Shown: piece after piece, positions 29,670-39,149 of the stretch
How the letters are laid out: each line of letters starts with the position of its first letter
Numbering within the stretch: position 1 is the stretch's first letter
Source of the DNA: Sinorhizobium fredii NGR234
GTDB lineage: Bacteria; Pseudomonadota; Alphaproteobacteria; Rhizobiales; Rhizobiaceae
Direction: 5' to 3'
NCBI RefSeq assembly: GCF_000018545.1
Contig: NC_012587.1
Span: 3,500,001 to 3,564,000, forward strand
Length of the DNA: 64,000 bases
Position numbers and translations under genes: made by a program
The notes under the pieces: model-generated
The model's database searches: none
What the model was told of the DNA's origin: nothing
Seen by the model: the letters and a program-made list of their open reading frames with translations, nothing else

Positions 29670-30560
29670 TCACCGCCGCTCGAGCAGCCGGCAAATCTCC
29701 TCAAGCTGGTCGAGCGTCTTGTAGGCGATCCTGAGATGGCCACCCGAAGCCTTGTGGCTGACGGTCACTTCGAGCCCGAGGCTATCCGACAGGGTGCGCT
29801 CCAGTGCCAGCGTATCGGCGTCCTTTTCCTCGCGCGGCCGGACCTTGGCAAAATTGGGATCATTCTGAGCCTTGATATCGTGCTGGGCCAGGCGCTCGGT
29901 TTCGCGCACCGAGAGGCCCTTGGCGACGATCGAGCGGGCCAGCGCAACCGGGTCGGACGTCGGGACCAGGGCACGCGCATGGCCGGCGGAGAGACTGCCG
30001 TCGGAAAGCATGTCGCGGACCGGTTCGGGCAGTTTCAGCAGCCGGAGGCTGTTCGCCACATGGCTGCGGCTTTTGCCGATGATGTCGCCGAGATCGTTCT
30101 GCGTGTAACCGTGTTCGGCGATCAACTGTTCATAGCCGAGCGCTTCTTCCAGCGGATTGAGATCGGAGCGCTGGACGTTTTCGACGATCGCGATTTCCAA
30201 CGCCGTCCGGTCGTCGACATCGCGCACGATGACCGGGATTTCGGTGAAGCCCGCAAGCTGGGCCGCCCGCCAGCGCCGTTCGCCGGCGATGATCTCATAA
30301 CGATCGTGCCCGACGGTCCGCGCCACCACGGGCTGCACGATGCCATGCTGGCGAATCGAGCTCGCCAAGTCCTGCAGTTCCGCTTCGTCGAACTGGCGAC
30401 GCGGATTTCGCGGGTTGCGGGAGACGAACTCGATCGGCACGCGTCGGTCCGGGTTGACCGGGCTCGCGGGTGCCGCTCCGCTTTGCAACGGCTGATCCAT
30501 CTCGCCGATCAAGGCGGCCAAGCCGCGACCGAGGCGTCTCTTGGAGCTGTCGTCGTTCAT
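29670..30560 (-). CDS. parB: Chromosome partitioning protein ParB
   Basis: CTP-dependent parS-binding clamp protein, 296 residues. The N-terminal LGRGLAALIGE (10-20) is the ParA-stimulating peptide. The ParB/Srx domain shows EFVSRNPRNPRRQFDEAELQDLASSIRQHG and the CTP-binding box GERRWRA (93-99). A helix-turn-helix follows (YTQNDLGDIIGKSRSHVANSLRLLKLP, about 152-178), with GHARALV after it. The C-terminal dimerisation domain is complete. It lies 32 bases downstream of parA in one operon. Cognate parS-like sites are nearby on both sides. Confidence 0.97.
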   Translation of the reverse strand: MNDDSSKRRLGRGLAALIGEMDQPLQSGAAPASPVNPDRRVPIEFVSRNPRNPRRQFDEAELQDLASSIRQHGIVQPVVARTVGHDRYEIIAGERRWRAAQLAGFTEIPVIVRDVDDRTALEIAIVENVQRSDLNPLEEALGYEQLIAEHGYTQNDLGDIIGKSRSHVANSLRLLKLPEPVRDMLSDGSLSAGHARALVPTSDPVALARSIVAKGLSVRETERLAQHDIKAQNDPNFAKVRPREEKDADTLALERTLSDSLGLEVTVSHKASGGHLRIAYKTLDQLEEICRLLERR

Positions 30561-30592
30561 TCTACACCCGATTAATTACGATACCGAAACAA

Positions 30593-31387
30593 TTACGCAG
30601 CCTTGCGCTGCCGTTCACGTTGGATGACTTCCGACGCTAGCTGCAGATAGGCCTGGCTGCCGGCGCATTTGAGATCGTAAAGGATCGCCGGCTTCCCGTA
30701 GGATGGCGCTTCAGACACGCGGACATTCCGCGGGATCAAGGTGTGATAAACCTTCTCGCCGAGATGGGTTCGAACGTCGCTGACGACCTGCTGGGCCAGA
30801 TTGTTGCGCGAATCGAACATGGTGAGCACGATCCCCTGGATATCCAGGCTCGGATTGACGGTACGACGCACCTGATCGACCGTCTCCAGAAGCTGGCTCA
30901 GGCCCTCCAGCGCGAAGAACTCGCATTGCAGCGGAACCAGGACGGAATGGGCTGCGGCCATGGCGTTCATCGTCAGCAGGTTGAAAGACGGCGGGCAATC
31001 GACGAGCACATAGGAGTAGGCGAGCGCCTCCGGCGCGGCCAGCGCCTTGCGCAGCCGAAAGACCCGATCGGACTCGCGCGAGATCTCCATCTCGACGCCA
31101 AGCAGATCCATCGTCGATGGAACGATGGTCAGGTTCGGCACAGCCGTCTCGAGCGCGATCGCGCCGATCGAATGTGTACCCATCATCAGCTCGTAGGAGG
31201 ACAGATGCCGATCGCGGCGCTGGATGCCCAGGCCGGTGCTTGCGTTGCCCTGCGGATCGAGATCGACGATCAAAACCCTTTCGCCGATGGCTGCCAATGC
31301 TGTTGCCAGGTTGATCGCGGTCGTCGTTTTGCCGACGCCGCCTTTTTGATTGGCTATGGTGATGATCCGATTTCTTGGGCCAAACAT
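30593..31387 (-). CDS. parA: Chromosome partitioning ATPase ParA
   Basis: Walker-type ATPase that positions ParB-bound origins on the nucleoid. About 264 residues from ATG 31387, with AGGCGA upstream; a start at 31405 would overlap rsmG by seven bases. The deviant Walker A is KGGVGKTTT (about 15-23), the switch region is VDLDPQGNASTGLG and Walker B is VLVDCPPSFNLLT. There is no N-terminal DNA-binding extension, so it is the chromosomal (Soj-like) class and not a plasmid RepA. It lies 11 bases after rsmG. Confidence 0.97.
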   Translation of the reverse strand: MFGPRNRIITIANQKGGVGKTTTAINLATALAAIGERVLIVDLDPQGNASTGLGIQRRDRHLSSYELMMGTHSIGAIALETAVPNLTIVPSTMDLLGVEMEISRESDRVFRLRKALAAPEALAYSYVLVDCPPSFNLLTMNAMAAAHSVLVPLQCEFFALEGLSQLLETVDQVRRTVNPSLDIQGIVLTMFDSRNNLAQQVVSDVRTHLGEKVYHTLIPRNVRVSEAPSYGKPAILYDLKCAGSQAYLQLASEVIQRERQRKAA

Positions 31388-31398
31388 GCTTCGCTCGC

Positions 31399-32043
31399 CT
31401 AACACTTCGTGCGACGTGAAAGATTTGCAATCTCGAGCACAACCGAATCTTGCTCGACGACACTTGCATGTTTTACCAGATCGAATTGAAACCGGCTAAC
31501 GGCTTTGTCTACTTCCTGCTGATAATCCCGGCCTTTGTGAAAGAATGCGATGGTATTGGATCCATCCGCAAGCATCCAGGGCGCGCTGTAGTCCAGCAAC
31601 TGGGTCAAATCAGCGAGCGCACGGGCCGAAATCGCCTCGCAGCGCGGAATCACCGACGGTGCTTGTTCAACGCGAATCGGATGAACCGAGCCCCGGGCGC
31701 CGGTCTCGTTCAGGGCGACACGCAGAAAGGCAGCTTTCTTGTTGTTACTCTCGACGAGATGCACCCAGCCGTCAGCATGTTCCGACAAGCAAATGGCGGT
31801 GATGACGCCTGGGAAGCCGCCGCCGCTGCCAAGATCCACCCAGGTCTTTGGGAAGGGGGACAATCGAAAGACTTGCAGGCTATCGACGAAATGCCGCTGC
31901 CAGAGATCTTCGAGCGTCGATGGTGCGACCAGATTGATCGACTTCGCCCACTTCTGAAACAGTCCGGCGAAATGCTCCAGCTTGTCGAGCGTTTCACGTG
32001 AAACACGCAGCGCTTTCATGCGCTCGGCAGGACTCGCATTCAT
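31399..32043 (-). CDS. rsmG: 16S rRNA (guanine-527-N7) methyltransferase
   Basis: Methylates G527 of 16S rRNA; loss gives low-level streptomycin resistance in other bacteria. About 214 residues from ATG 32043, which overlaps the mnmG stop as ATGA. The SAM-binding segment is [14 protein letters not shown], followed by [14 protein letters not shown] and the ISARALADL motif. The N-terminal sequence [19 protein letters not shown] contains a parS-like site in its coding DNA. An upstream start at 32097 is unlikely because it would lie inside mnmG. Confidence 0.95.
   Translation of the reverse strand: MNASPAERMKALRVSRETLDKLEHFAGLFQKWAKSINLVAPSTLEDLWQRHFVDSLQVFRLSPFPKTWVDLGSGGGFPGVITAICLSEHADGWVHLVESNNKKAAFLRVALNETGARGSVHPIRVEQAPSVIPRCEAISARALADLTQLLDYSAPWMLADGSNTIAFFHKGRDYQQEVDKAVSRFQFDLVKHASVVEQDSVVLEIANLSRRTKC
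31990..32005. promoter_or_regulatory. parS-like site inside rsmG
   Basis: CGTTTCACGTGAAACA matches the parS consensus at 15 of 16 positions, with the 14-base GTTTCACGTGAAAC palindrome perfect. On the coding strand it encodes V-S-R-E-T near the start of RsmG. It is 1.4 kb upstream of the parB start; a parS in gidB/rsmG is a known arrangement in other bacteria. Confidence 0.85.
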
Positions 32044-33923
32044 TGTGCCGCTCGCCCCGTTACACCTTGGGCGCCGCGCTCCTGCCGCCGCAACCACGAC
32101 AGCAGCAACGAGACAGCGGCGGGCGTCATTCCATCGACCTTCATCGCCTGGGCTAGGTTGCGCGGCCGCTGCTGTGCCAGTTTCTGCTTCAGTTCATTGG
32201 AAAGTCCGGGCAAAACGCTATAGTCGAAATCATCCGGAATTGCCGCGCTCTCCTCGCGGCGGATGCCAGCGATGTCTGCGGCCTGTCGTTCCATATAGAC
32301 GGCATAGGCGGCATCGATCTGCAGGGCTTCGCTGACGCGCGGATCGATCGCGTCAAGCTGCGGCCACAGCGGTCGCAACCCTTCGATCGTCTGATCCGGA
32401 TAAGCGAGGAGATCAAAGGCCGTCCGCCGCTGGCCGTCCCGGTTGAGTTTCAGGCCGTAGCGCGCGCCTTCATTCGGCGTGATCGAAAGGGACTTGAGAA
32501 GCGTATGGCCGTCGTCATAGGCACGCTTCCAGGAGCCGAACCGCGTTCTCCGCGCCTCGCCGACGCAACCCAGCTCGATGCCGGTCGGGGTCAGGCGCAT
32601 GTCGGCATTGTCGGCGCGCAGCGACAGCCGATACTCGGCTCGGGAGGTGAACATCCGGTAAGGCTCGGTGATGCCGCGCGAGGTCAGGTCGTCGATCATC
32701 ACGCCGATATAGGAATCCGTGCGGCTGAAGACGAAGGGTTCGCGGCCCATGGCTGCCAAAGCCGCATTCAGACCGGCGACAAGGCCCTGCGCTCCAGCCT
32801 CCTCATACCCGGTCGTGCCGTTGATCTGGCCCGCCAGATAGAGACCGGGCGACTTCCGCACCGCCAACGAAAGTTGCAGCTCACGCGGATCGACGTGGTC
32901 ATACTCGATCGCATAGCCGGGCTGCAGGATCGAAACACTCTCCAGACCGGGAACGGTGCGGATGAAGGCCTCTTGCACCTCCTCCGGCAAGGATGTCGAA
33001 ATGCCGTTCGGGTAGATGGTGTCATCGTCGAGCCCTTCCGGCTCGAGGAAGATCTGGTGGCCGTCCCGCTCACCGAAGCGAACGATCTTGTCCTCGATCG
33101 ACGGGCAATAACGCGGACCCACCCCTTCGATCTGGCCGGAATACATCGCCGAGCGGTGGATATTGTCGGCAATGAGCTTGTGGGTGGCGTCCGTCGTGCG
33201 GGTCACGCCACAATCGATCTGGCGGTTGACGATCGTATCGGTCATGAAAGAGAAGGGCACCGGTTCTTCATCCGGCCCCTGACGACCGACCCGATCCCAG
33301 TGGATGGTCCGGCCGTCCAAGCGTGCGGGTGTACCGGTCTTCAACCGTCCGAGCTTGAGGCCGAAACGCGCAAGCGTCTCCGAAAGCCCGACCGACGGCT
33401 CTTCGCCGACGCGCCCGGCCGGGATCTTTCGGTCACCGATGTGAATCAGCCCCTTGAGAAAAGTCCCGGTCGTCAGCACCACGGCAGCGGCGCGGAAGAC
33501 CTGACCATTCTTCATGATGACGCCGGCAACCGTCTCACCCTCGGTCAGAAGATCGAAAGCATCGCCCTCGATGACCAAGAGATTCTCGATCGCATCGATC
33601 TCCCGCTGCATCGCCTCGCGATAGAGCCGCCGATCCGCCTGGGTGCGCGGACCCCTGACCGCCGGCCCCTTGCGGCGATTGAGCAGCCGGAACTGAATGC
33701 CGGCCGCATCGGCAACGCGACCCATCAACCCATCCAAGGCGTCGATCTCGCGAACCAGATGCCCCTTGCCCAAACCGCCAATCGCGGGATTGCAGGACAT
33801 CACGCCAATCGTCTCCTTCTTGTGGGTGATCAGGGCTGTCCGGGCGCCCAGGCGCGCCGCCGCCGAGGCGGCTTCACAGCCGGCGTGGCCGCCGCCGATC
33901 ACGATGACATCATAGCTTGTCAT
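32040..33923 (-). CDS. mnmG: tRNA uridine-5-carboxymethylaminomethyl modification enzyme MnmG (GidA)
   Basis: FAD enzyme that with MnmE installs (carboxymethyl)aminomethyl groups on wobble U34. The 627-residue protein has [11 protein letters not shown] (9-19) for [26 protein letters not shown] (about 44-66), [12 protein letters not shown], and the C-terminal helical domain ending in [13 protein letters not shown]. Its stop overlaps rsmG. mnmE is 104 bases upstream on the same strand, with a perfect parS core in between. Confidence 0.97.
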   Translation of the reverse strand: MTSYDVIVIGGGHAGCEAASAAARLGARTALITHKKETIGVMSCNPAIGGLGKGHLVREIDALDGLMGRVADAAGIQFRLLNRRKGPAVRGPRTQADRRLYREAMQREIDAIENLLVIEGDAFDLLTEGETVAGVIMKNGQVFRAAAVVLTTGTFLKGLIHIGDRKIPAGRVGEEPSVGLSETLARFGLKLGRLKTGTPARLDGRTIHWDRVGRQGPDEEPVPFSFMTDTIVNRQIDCGVTRTTDATHKLIADNIHRSAMYSGQIEGVGPRYCPSIEDKIVRFGERDGHQIFLEPEGLDDDTIYPNGISTSLPEEVQEAFIRTVPGLESVSILQPGYAIEYDHVDPRELQLSLAVRKSPGLYLAGQINGTTGYEEAGAQGLVAGLNAALAAMGREPFVFSRTDSYIGVMIDDLTSRGITEPYRMFTSRAEYRLSLRADNADMRLTPTGIELGCVGEARRTRFGSWKRAYDDGHTLLKSLSITPNEGARYGLKLNRDGQRRTAFDLLAYPDQTIEGLRPLWPQLDAIDPRVSEALQIDAAYAVYMERQAADIAGIRREESAAIPDDFDYSVLPGLSNELKQKLAQQRPRNLAQAMKVDGMTPAAVSLLLSWLRRQERGAQGVTGRAAQ

Positions 33924-33979
33924 AGATACTCCCGCTTGCTCGGGTCTTGATTGTCAATTCGCCGCATCCAGTCAACAAG

Positions 33980-33995
33980 GTTTCACGTGAAACGG
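33980..33995. promoter_or_regulatory. parS-like site between mnmE and mnmG
   Basis: GGTTTCACGTGAAACG has the perfect 14-base GTTTCACGTGAAAC palindrome; only the outermost bases differ from the 16-base consensus. It is in the 104-base mnmE-mnmG spacer. Confidence 0.85.
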
Positions 33996-34027
33996 GTCCC
34001 GGGCTCGCTATTGGTGCATTCTCCGCG

Positions 34028-35347
34028 TCATTTCCCAATGCAGAACTCCGAGAATATCACGTCGAGAAGATTCTCGACATCGACGCGACCGGTAATCCGT
34101 CCCAGCGCGTCGCTTGCCAGCCGAAGTTGCTCCGCCTGAATGTCCAGGCCGTCGACTGCCAGGCTGCGTGCCAGCGCCGTTCTCGCCTGCTTCAGGCAGT
34201 CCACGTGGCGCTTTCGCGACGGAATGGCGAGCGAAGTTCGGCCGGCCAGATCGGGCAGCTGCGCTTTTAGCTTCTCCAGCAGATCGGTGATACCGTCACC
34301 CGTCTTCGTCGACAGGAATAGGTCAGCCTGTCCAGGCGCCCAATGCGCCTCGCTCCGGTCGATCTTCGTCGCCACCCGGATCACCGGCACATTGTCGCCA
34401 ATCGGCTCCTCCCAGGCAAACCCGTCCGGATTTTCCGATAACAGAAGGATAAGATCGGCATGGCCGATAGCCTCTCTCGCCCGCCGGATACCCTCGCGCT
34501 CGACGAGTTCGTCCGTTTCCCGAAGCCCGGCCGTATCGAAGAGTTTAACGGAGAATCCGGCTAAGGAAAGGTCGACCGACAGAACATCCCGGGTCGTGCC
34601 GGCGATCTCCGTGACGATCGCAATATCCCGCTTGGCAAGCGCATTGAGGAGGCTCGATTTCCCGGCATTCGGCGCGCCGGCGATGACGATCTTCAAGCCG
34701 TCGCGGATGATCTCCGCCAGCCCGGCCCGGTCGACATGGGCATCGATTTCCGCCTGCAGCGTCTCGATGTCGGCCCAGATCATTTCGCTGACCGAGCCGG
34801 GAATGTCGTCCTCATCGGCAAAGTCGAGTTCCGCCTCGATCATCGCCCGCGCATGCGTCAGGCGCCTCGACCAGCCCTGATAGAGAGCCGATTGACCGCC
34901 GCCGGCCTGTTCGACGGCAAGCCGCCGCTGCATTTCCGTCTCGGCAGAAATCAGATCGGCCAGTCCCTCGACCTCGACCAGATCCATCTTGCCATTCTGG
35001 AAGGCGCGGCGCGAGAACTCGCCGGCCTCGGCATGCCGCAGTCGTTCAAACCCGGCGAGCGTGTCGAGAATGGCGTGGACCACGGCCCGCCCGCCATGCA
35101 CCTGCAGTTCGCAGCAATCCTCGCCGGTGAACGACGCGGGGGCAGGAAAATAGATCACCAGGCCGCTATCCAGGATCTCACCGTTTCGAGTCCGAATCGT
35201 TCTCAGCGCTGCCGTGCGCGGTTTCGGCAGAGCGCCGCAAAGACGCCCGATCACAGCGGCCGTCGCTGATCCGCTGATGCGGATGACGGCGACGCCGGCG
35301 GGCAGGGCGCCACTGGAGAGCGCGTATATCGTATCCGTGATCTGCAT
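34028..35347 (-). CDS. mnmE: tRNA modification GTPase MnmE (TrmE)
   Basis: GTPase partner of MnmG. 439 residues from ATG 35347 (MQITDTIYALSSG); a start at 35374 would add nine atypical residues. The N-terminal tetrahydrofolate-binding domain includes the ASFTGEDCCELQVHGG segment. The G domain has GAPNAGKSSL (224-233), DTAGLRETDELVEREGI and a TKID-like VATKIDRSE. The C terminus ends in the diagnostic C-I-G-K with its catalytic cysteine. It is upstream of mnmG in the leftward block. Confidence 0.97.
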   Translation of the reverse strand: MQITDTIYALSSGALPAGVAVIRISGSATAAVIGRLCGALPKPRTAALRTIRTRNGEILDSGLVIYFPAPASFTGEDCCELQVHGGRAVVHAILDTLAGFERLRHAEAGEFSRRAFQNGKMDLVEVEGLADLISAETEMQRRLAVEQAGGGQSALYQGWSRRLTHARAMIEAELDFADEDDIPGSVSEMIWADIETLQAEIDAHVDRAGLAEIIRDGLKIVIAGAPNAGKSSLLNALAKRDIAIVTEIAGTTRDVLSVDLSLAGFSVKLFDTAGLRETDELVEREGIRRAREAIGHADLILLLSENPDGFAWEEPIGDNVPVIRVATKIDRSEAHWAPGQADLFLSTKTGDGITDLLEKLKAQLPDLAGRTSLAIPSRKRHVDCLKQARTALARSLAVDGLDIQAEQLRLASDALGRITGRVDVENLLDVIFSEFCIGK

Positions 35348-35567
35348 CGGCTCATTCGGCGCTTGTCGGCGCAACGCTCAACTGTGGGCGCCGCGCCAGC
35401 CTCAGTTCTTATCTCTATAGAGGTCCGTTCAGCCGGCGCCTCGGCAGCCCTTATGTCCATAGTGCCTGGGCGCTTTCGGCTTTCCGGCATGGCGGACGGA
35501 GCGCAGACTTATGCATAGGTGTCGGGCGAAAATCAAGCGACGCCAGAGTCAGTGAAGCTACGTCGGC

Positions 35568-35583
35568 TGTTTCACGTGAATCA
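35568..35583. promoter_or_regulatory. parS-like site between rho and mnmE
   Basis: TGTTTCACGTGAATCA matches the parS consensus at 15 of 16 positions; one base in the right arm differs. It is intergenic. Confidence 0.82.
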
Positions 35584-35650
35584 TTCTGATGAACCGACGT
35601 TTCTTCCATCCGGCAGGAAGTCCGAAACCTGTCTGAGAAATCGAACGCAA

Positions 35651-35684
35651 ACAAAAGTGACCGGAATCAAGTGATCCCGGTCAC
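35651..35684 (-). terminator. Intrinsic terminator of rho
   Basis: GTGACCGG (35657-35664) pairs with CCGGTCAC (35677-35684). Read leftward, as rho is transcribed, the stem is followed by TTTTGTTT. It lies about 25 bases past the rho stop. Confidence 0.85.
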
Positions 35685-35709
35685 GCCAAATCACCGATTC
35701 GTCGATCGA

Positions 35710-36975
35710 TCAGGTATTCATCGAATCGAAGAAATCGCCGTTGGTCTTCGTCTGCTTGAGCTTGTCGATAAGGAACTCGATCGCATCGGTCGTGCCCATC
35801 GGCGCGAGAATGCGCCGCAGCACGAAGATCTTCTGCAGGTCCTGGCGCGGCACCAGCAGGTCTTCCTTGCGCGTTCCGGACTTCAGAATGTCCATCGCCG
35901 GGAAGATGCGCTTGTCGGCGACCTTGCGGTCGAGGACGATTTCCGAGTTGCCGGTGCCCTTGAATTCTTCGAAGATCACTTCGTCCATGCGGCTGCCGGT
36001 GTCGATCAGCGCAGTGGCGATGATCGTCAGCGACCCGCCTTCCTCGATGTTGCGGGCCGCACCGAAGAAGCGCTTCGGGCGCTGCAGGGCATTGGCGTCG
36101 ACGCCGCCGGTCAGCACCTTGCCCGAGGACGGCACGACGGTGTTGTAGGCCCGGCCGAGGCGGGTGATCGAGTCGAGAAGAATGACGACGTCACGGCCGT
36201 GCTCGACAAGGCGCTTGGCCTTCTCGATGACCATTTCGGCGACCTGGACGTGGCGCGTTGCCGGTTCGTCGAAGGTCGAGGAAACGACTTCGCCCTTCAC
36301 CGAACGCTGCATGTCCGTCACTTCTTCCGGCCGTTCGTCGATCAGAAGCACGATCAGGTAACATTCCGGATGGTTGGCGGTGATCGAATGGGCGATGTTC
36401 TGCAGCAGAACCGTCTTACCGGTCCGAGGCGGTGCAACGATCAGGCCGCGCTGGCCCTTGCCGAGCGGCGCGACGAGATCGATGACGCGAGCCGACAGAT
36501 CCTTGGACGTCGGCACTTCGAGTTCCATCTTGAAGCGCTCGTTCGGATAGAGCGGCGTCAAATTGTCGAAGTGAACCTTGTGGCGGATCTTCTCCGGATC
36601 GTCGAAGTTGATCGTGTTGACCTTAAGGAGCGCAAAGTAGCGCTCGCCTTCCTTCGGACCGCGAATCGGCCCTTCCACCGTATCGCCCGTCTTCAGCGAA
36701 AAGCGGCGGATCTGCGATGGCGAAATATAGATGTCGTCCGGACCGGGCAGATAGTTTGCATTCGCCGACCGAAGGAAGCCGAATCCGTCCTGAAGGACCT
36801 CGACAACGCCTTCACCGATAATCTCTATCTCCTGTGTGGCGAGATTCTTGAGGATGCCGAACATCAGCTCCTGCTTGCGCATGGTGCTGGCGTTCTCGAC
36901 CTCGAGTTCTTCGGCAAAGGCGAGAAGATCCGTCGGCGTCTTGTTCTTGAGGTCTTGAAGCTTCATTTCAGCCAT
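35710..36975 (-). CDS. rho: Transcription termination factor Rho
   Basis: Hexameric RNA helicase/ATPase. The 421-residue protein has an N-terminal [37 protein letters not shown] helical domain, an RNA-binding cold-shock-like domain with GFGFLRS, Walker A APPRTGKT (about residue 183), Walker [17 protein letters not shown], and the Q/R-loop region [23 protein letters not shown]. There is no long insertion; length is standard. It is transcribed leftward, away from oriC, with its own intrinsic terminator. Confidence 0.98.
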   Translation of the reverse strand: MAEMKLQDLKNKTPTDLLAFAEELEVENASTMRKQELMFGILKNLATQEIEIIGEGVVEVLQDGFGFLRSANANYLPGPDDIYISPSQIRRFSLKTGDTVEGPIRGPKEGERYFALLKVNTINFDDPEKIRHKVHFDNLTPLYPNERFKMELEVPTSKDLSARVIDLVAPLGKGQRGLIVAPPRTGKTVLLQNIAHSITANHPECYLIVLLIDERPEEVTDMQRSVKGEVVSSTFDEPATRHVQVAEMVIEKAKRLVEHGRDVVILLDSITRLGRAYNTVVPSSGKVLTGGVDANALQRPKRFFGAARNIEEGGSLTIIATALIDTGSRMDEVIFEEFKGTGNSEIVLDRKVADKRIFPAMDILKSGTRKEDLLVPRQDLQKIFVLRRILAPMGTTDAIEFLIDKLKQTKTNGDFFDSMNT

Positions 36976-37102
36976 GAAGAGTCCATGATTTGTAGGGGAA
37001 ATTGGGAATAGGCGTGATTTTCGTAAGGGAGCTGCGAGGGGGAAGGGGGCAGGCTCGAAACTTCGTCACAGGCCTTGGGATGAAGGAGATGGGCGAAAAT
37101 AG

Positions 37103-37118
37103 CGATTCACGTGAAACG
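37103..37118. promoter_or_regulatory. parS-like site upstream of rho
   Basis: CGATTCACGTGAAACG matches the parS consensus at 13 of 16 positions, with the TTCACGTGAA core and the right arm intact. It is in the 198-base rho-hemJ spacer, about 1.6 kb from the oriC candidate. Confidence 0.65.
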
Positions 37119-37173
37119 CTGCAAGGGGGCGCAGCAAATTAGCGGCAACTATCGCCGTGCGAATCGATTGAAC

Positions 37174-37713
37174 TCAAAAAGGCTTCACGACGGCGAGAAT
37201 GACGATCAGGATCATCAACAGGGTCGGCGCCTCGTTCATCAGCCTCCAGTAGCGCGCGCTCTTCCGATTCGCGTCCCGTTGGAAGGCGGCCACCGCCCGG
37301 CTGAAATGCACATGCACCAGCGTCAGCAGCACGACGCAGAAAAGCTTTGCATGGAGCCAACCACCCCTAAAGCCGTAGACGCTCCAGGCAAGATAGAGGC
37401 CAAGCATCCAGGCAATCATCATGGCCGGGTTCATGATGACCTTCAGGAGGCGCAGTTCCATCGTCTTGAAGGTCTCGGACTGCACCGAGCCGCGCGGCGC
37501 GTCGGTATGATAGATGAACAGCCGCGGCATATAGAGAAGCGCTGCCATCCACGACATGACCGCAATGATGTGGAGCGCCTTGATCCAGAGATAAAGATCG
37601 TCCGGCTGCGCGACGAAAAGCCCTGCCAGCAGGGCGACGAAGACGGAAAGCGCGACGAGAGCCCGAAGCCTTGCACGCTTTCCGGGAGCGCTATCCGTCT
37701 GGTGCTCGATCAT
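37174..37713 (-). CDS. hemJ: Protoporphyrinogen IX oxidase HemJ
   Basis: Membrane protein oxidising protoporphyrinogen IX to protoporphyrin IX in haem synthesis, the usual form in alphaproteobacteria. About 179 residues from ATG 37713, which overlaps the hemE stop as ATGA. Transmembrane segments include [45 protein letters not shown] (with conserved histidines) and [31 protein letters not shown] lies between. Translational coupling to hemE supports the haem role. Confidence 0.93.
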   Translation of the reverse strand: MIEHQTDSAPGKRARLRALVALSVFVALLAGLFVAQPDDLYLWIKALHIIAVMSWMAALLYMPRLFIYHTDAPRGSVQSETFKTMELRLLKVIMNPAMMIAWMLGLYLAWSVYGFRGGWLHAKLFCVVLLTLVHVHFSRAVAAFQRDANRKSARYWRLMNEAPTLLMILIVILAVVKPF

Positions 37714-38744
37714 CCTTTCGTCCCACGAACGCGCGCGACGAGGGCGGAGACGTTCTCCGGATCCGCCTCCGGCGTAATGCCGTGGCCGAGATTGAAGATC
37801 AGCGGTCCGTTGCCGAGCACATCGAGAATCCTGTCGATGCCGCTCTCCATGGCCCCGCCGCCGGCAACCACCCGCATCGGGTCGAGATTGCCCTGCACGG
37901 GACCATCCTTCTGCAATTCGGCCGCAAAGGCGAGGGGCACCGCCCAATCGAGGCCGATCGCGTCGGCACCGGTCAAGCGGCGATAGTCCTTGAGCAACAG
38001 GCCCGCCCCTTTTGCGAAAGCGATGATCTTCGCCGAAGGCCTGCGAGCCCGCACCGACGCAATCATCCGCCGCACCGGTTCGACGGCGAAGCGCGCAAAC
38101 TCATCCTCGCCGAGCACGCCCGCCCAGGAATCGAAAATCTGCACCGCATCGGCGCCCGCGTCGATCTGCGCGACGAGATAGTCGGCCGAAACGTCCGCCA
38201 GAAAGGCCAAAAGCTCTTCGAAGGCCTTGGGGTGGCGGTAGGCGAAGAGACGTGCCGGCGCCTGGTCCGGCGTGCCGCGCCCGGCAATCATATAGGTCGC
38301 AACCGTCCACGGCGCACCGCAGAAGCCGAGCAGCGTCGTCTCCTCCGGCAACTCGCGACGCAGCCGCGCGACGGTCTCGAAGACCGGAGAGAGATGGCTC
38401 AAAATACCATCCGCCTTGAGGCCAGCGATGCCGTCGGTATCGATCGGATCCATCCGCGGCCCGTGGCCCTCTTCGAAGCGGACGTTCCGGTGAAGTGCGT
38501 CGGGAATGACGAGAATATCGGAGAAAAGGATGGCGGCGTCGAAAGCGTAGCGGCGGATCGGCTGCAGCGTCACCTCGACCGCGAGATCCGGCGTATAACA
38601 GAGATCGAGGAAGCTCCCGGCCTTGGCGCGCGTCGCCCGGTATTCAGGCAGATAACGGCCGGCCTGACGCATCAGCCAGATGGGCGGAGGCGTGAGACTT
38701 TTTCCGTTCAAAACCTCAAGGACTTTGCGGCGTGTCTCGGCCAC
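37710..38744 (-). CDS. hemE: Uroporphyrinogen decarboxylase
   Basis: Decarboxylates uroporphyrinogen III to coproporphyrinogen III. The 344-residue protein has [17 protein letters not shown] (20-36, active-site arginines 26 and 30), [14 protein letters not shown] with the catalytic aspartate (about residue 69), and [13 protein letters not shown]. The start codon is GTG (38742-38744) behind GGGGGA. It is the first leftward gene beside oriC, as in Caulobacter and Sinorhizobium, where the origin adjoins hemE. Overlaps hemJ by four bases. Confidence 0.97.
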   Translation of the reverse strand: MAETRRKVLEVLNGKSLTPPPIWLMRQAGRYLPEYRATRAKAGSFLDLCYTPDLAVEVTLQPIRRYAFDAAILFSDILVIPDALHRNVRFEEGHGPRMDPIDTDGIAGLKADGILSHLSPVFETVARLRRELPEETTLLGFCGAPWTVATYMIAGRGTPDQAPARLFAYRHPKAFEELLAFLADVSADYLVAQIDAGADAVQIFDSWAGVLGEDEFARFAVEPVRRMIASVRARRPSAKIIAFAKGAGLLLKDYRRLTGADAIGLDWAVPLAFAAELQKDGPVQGNLDPMRVVAGGGAMESGIDRILDVLGNGPLIFNLGHGITPEADPENVSALVARVRGTKG

Positions 38745-39149
38745 TCGGCATCCCCCAATCTAAAATCAAACCTTATTGAAAAGGTTTCTATTTCTTAGAG
38801 TCGGTGGCTATCAAGGATTAAAATCAATCCTCAGTTCGTCCAATCAGCGCAGATCTCGACGGGCGTGGCGGGAGAAGGATCACCCGAATTCATTATAGAT
38901 CGGGCAAAGCCTGGAAAACGTAGAAAAGTCAGCATCTTGCCTTCGCCACGGAAATTGCGATTCCTGTGGACAAGGAGTCGATCCGCGTGACAATTTGTCG
39001 TCGGCTTGAGTCTTGTCCACAACTGCGTCTGGGCGTTTTGCGCTTGGGCATCAGATGTGAATAACGCGACGCTTTTCCACGGGCCCGGGTGGCGACCGCG
39101 ATTCAAGCCGTCTGGTGTCCCGGTCTATCAACAGCCTCCGGAGAATTGC
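38745..39149. other. Likely chromosomal replication origin (oriC)
   Basis: A 405-base gene-free spacer between divergent hemE and the PpsR-type gene. The hemE side (38760-38835) is strongly AT-rich and carries two inverted repeats: AAACCTT/AAGGTTT (38768-38787) and AGGATT/AATCCT (38814-38831). The other side has DnaA-box-like 9-mers: TTGTCCACA on the minus strand (38965-38973) and on the plus strand (39013-39021), TTATTCACA on the minus strand (39056-39064, full match to TTATNCACA), and the weaker TTTTCCACG (39073-39081). Five GANTC methylation sites lie at 38798, 38959, 38975, 39008 and 39100. Flanking genes point outward. The position beside hemE matches the known alphaproteobacterial origin. 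Confidence 0.85.

Larger units (their letters stand above)
35348..35709. other. Intergenic region rho-mnmE
   Basis: A region of 362 bases with no supported gene. It holds a parS-like site (35568-35583) and the rho terminator (35651-35684). The remaining sequence, 35348-35560, likely includes the mnmE promoter, but no clear motif was identified. Confidence 0.5.

Noticed and set aside
30593..31387. parAB as a plasmid-type repABC partition system
   Set aside because: No repC gene follows, ParA lacks the long N-terminal domain of plasmid RepA, and the genes are in the conserved chromosomal mnmG-rsmG-parA-parB order.
38745..39149. Possibility that the oriC candidate is only a divergent promoter region for hemE and the PpsR gene
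   Set aside because: DnaA-box-like sequences, GANTC clustering, flanking parS sites and the known hemE-linked origin in related bacteria make an origin the better explanation; promoter roles can coexist.
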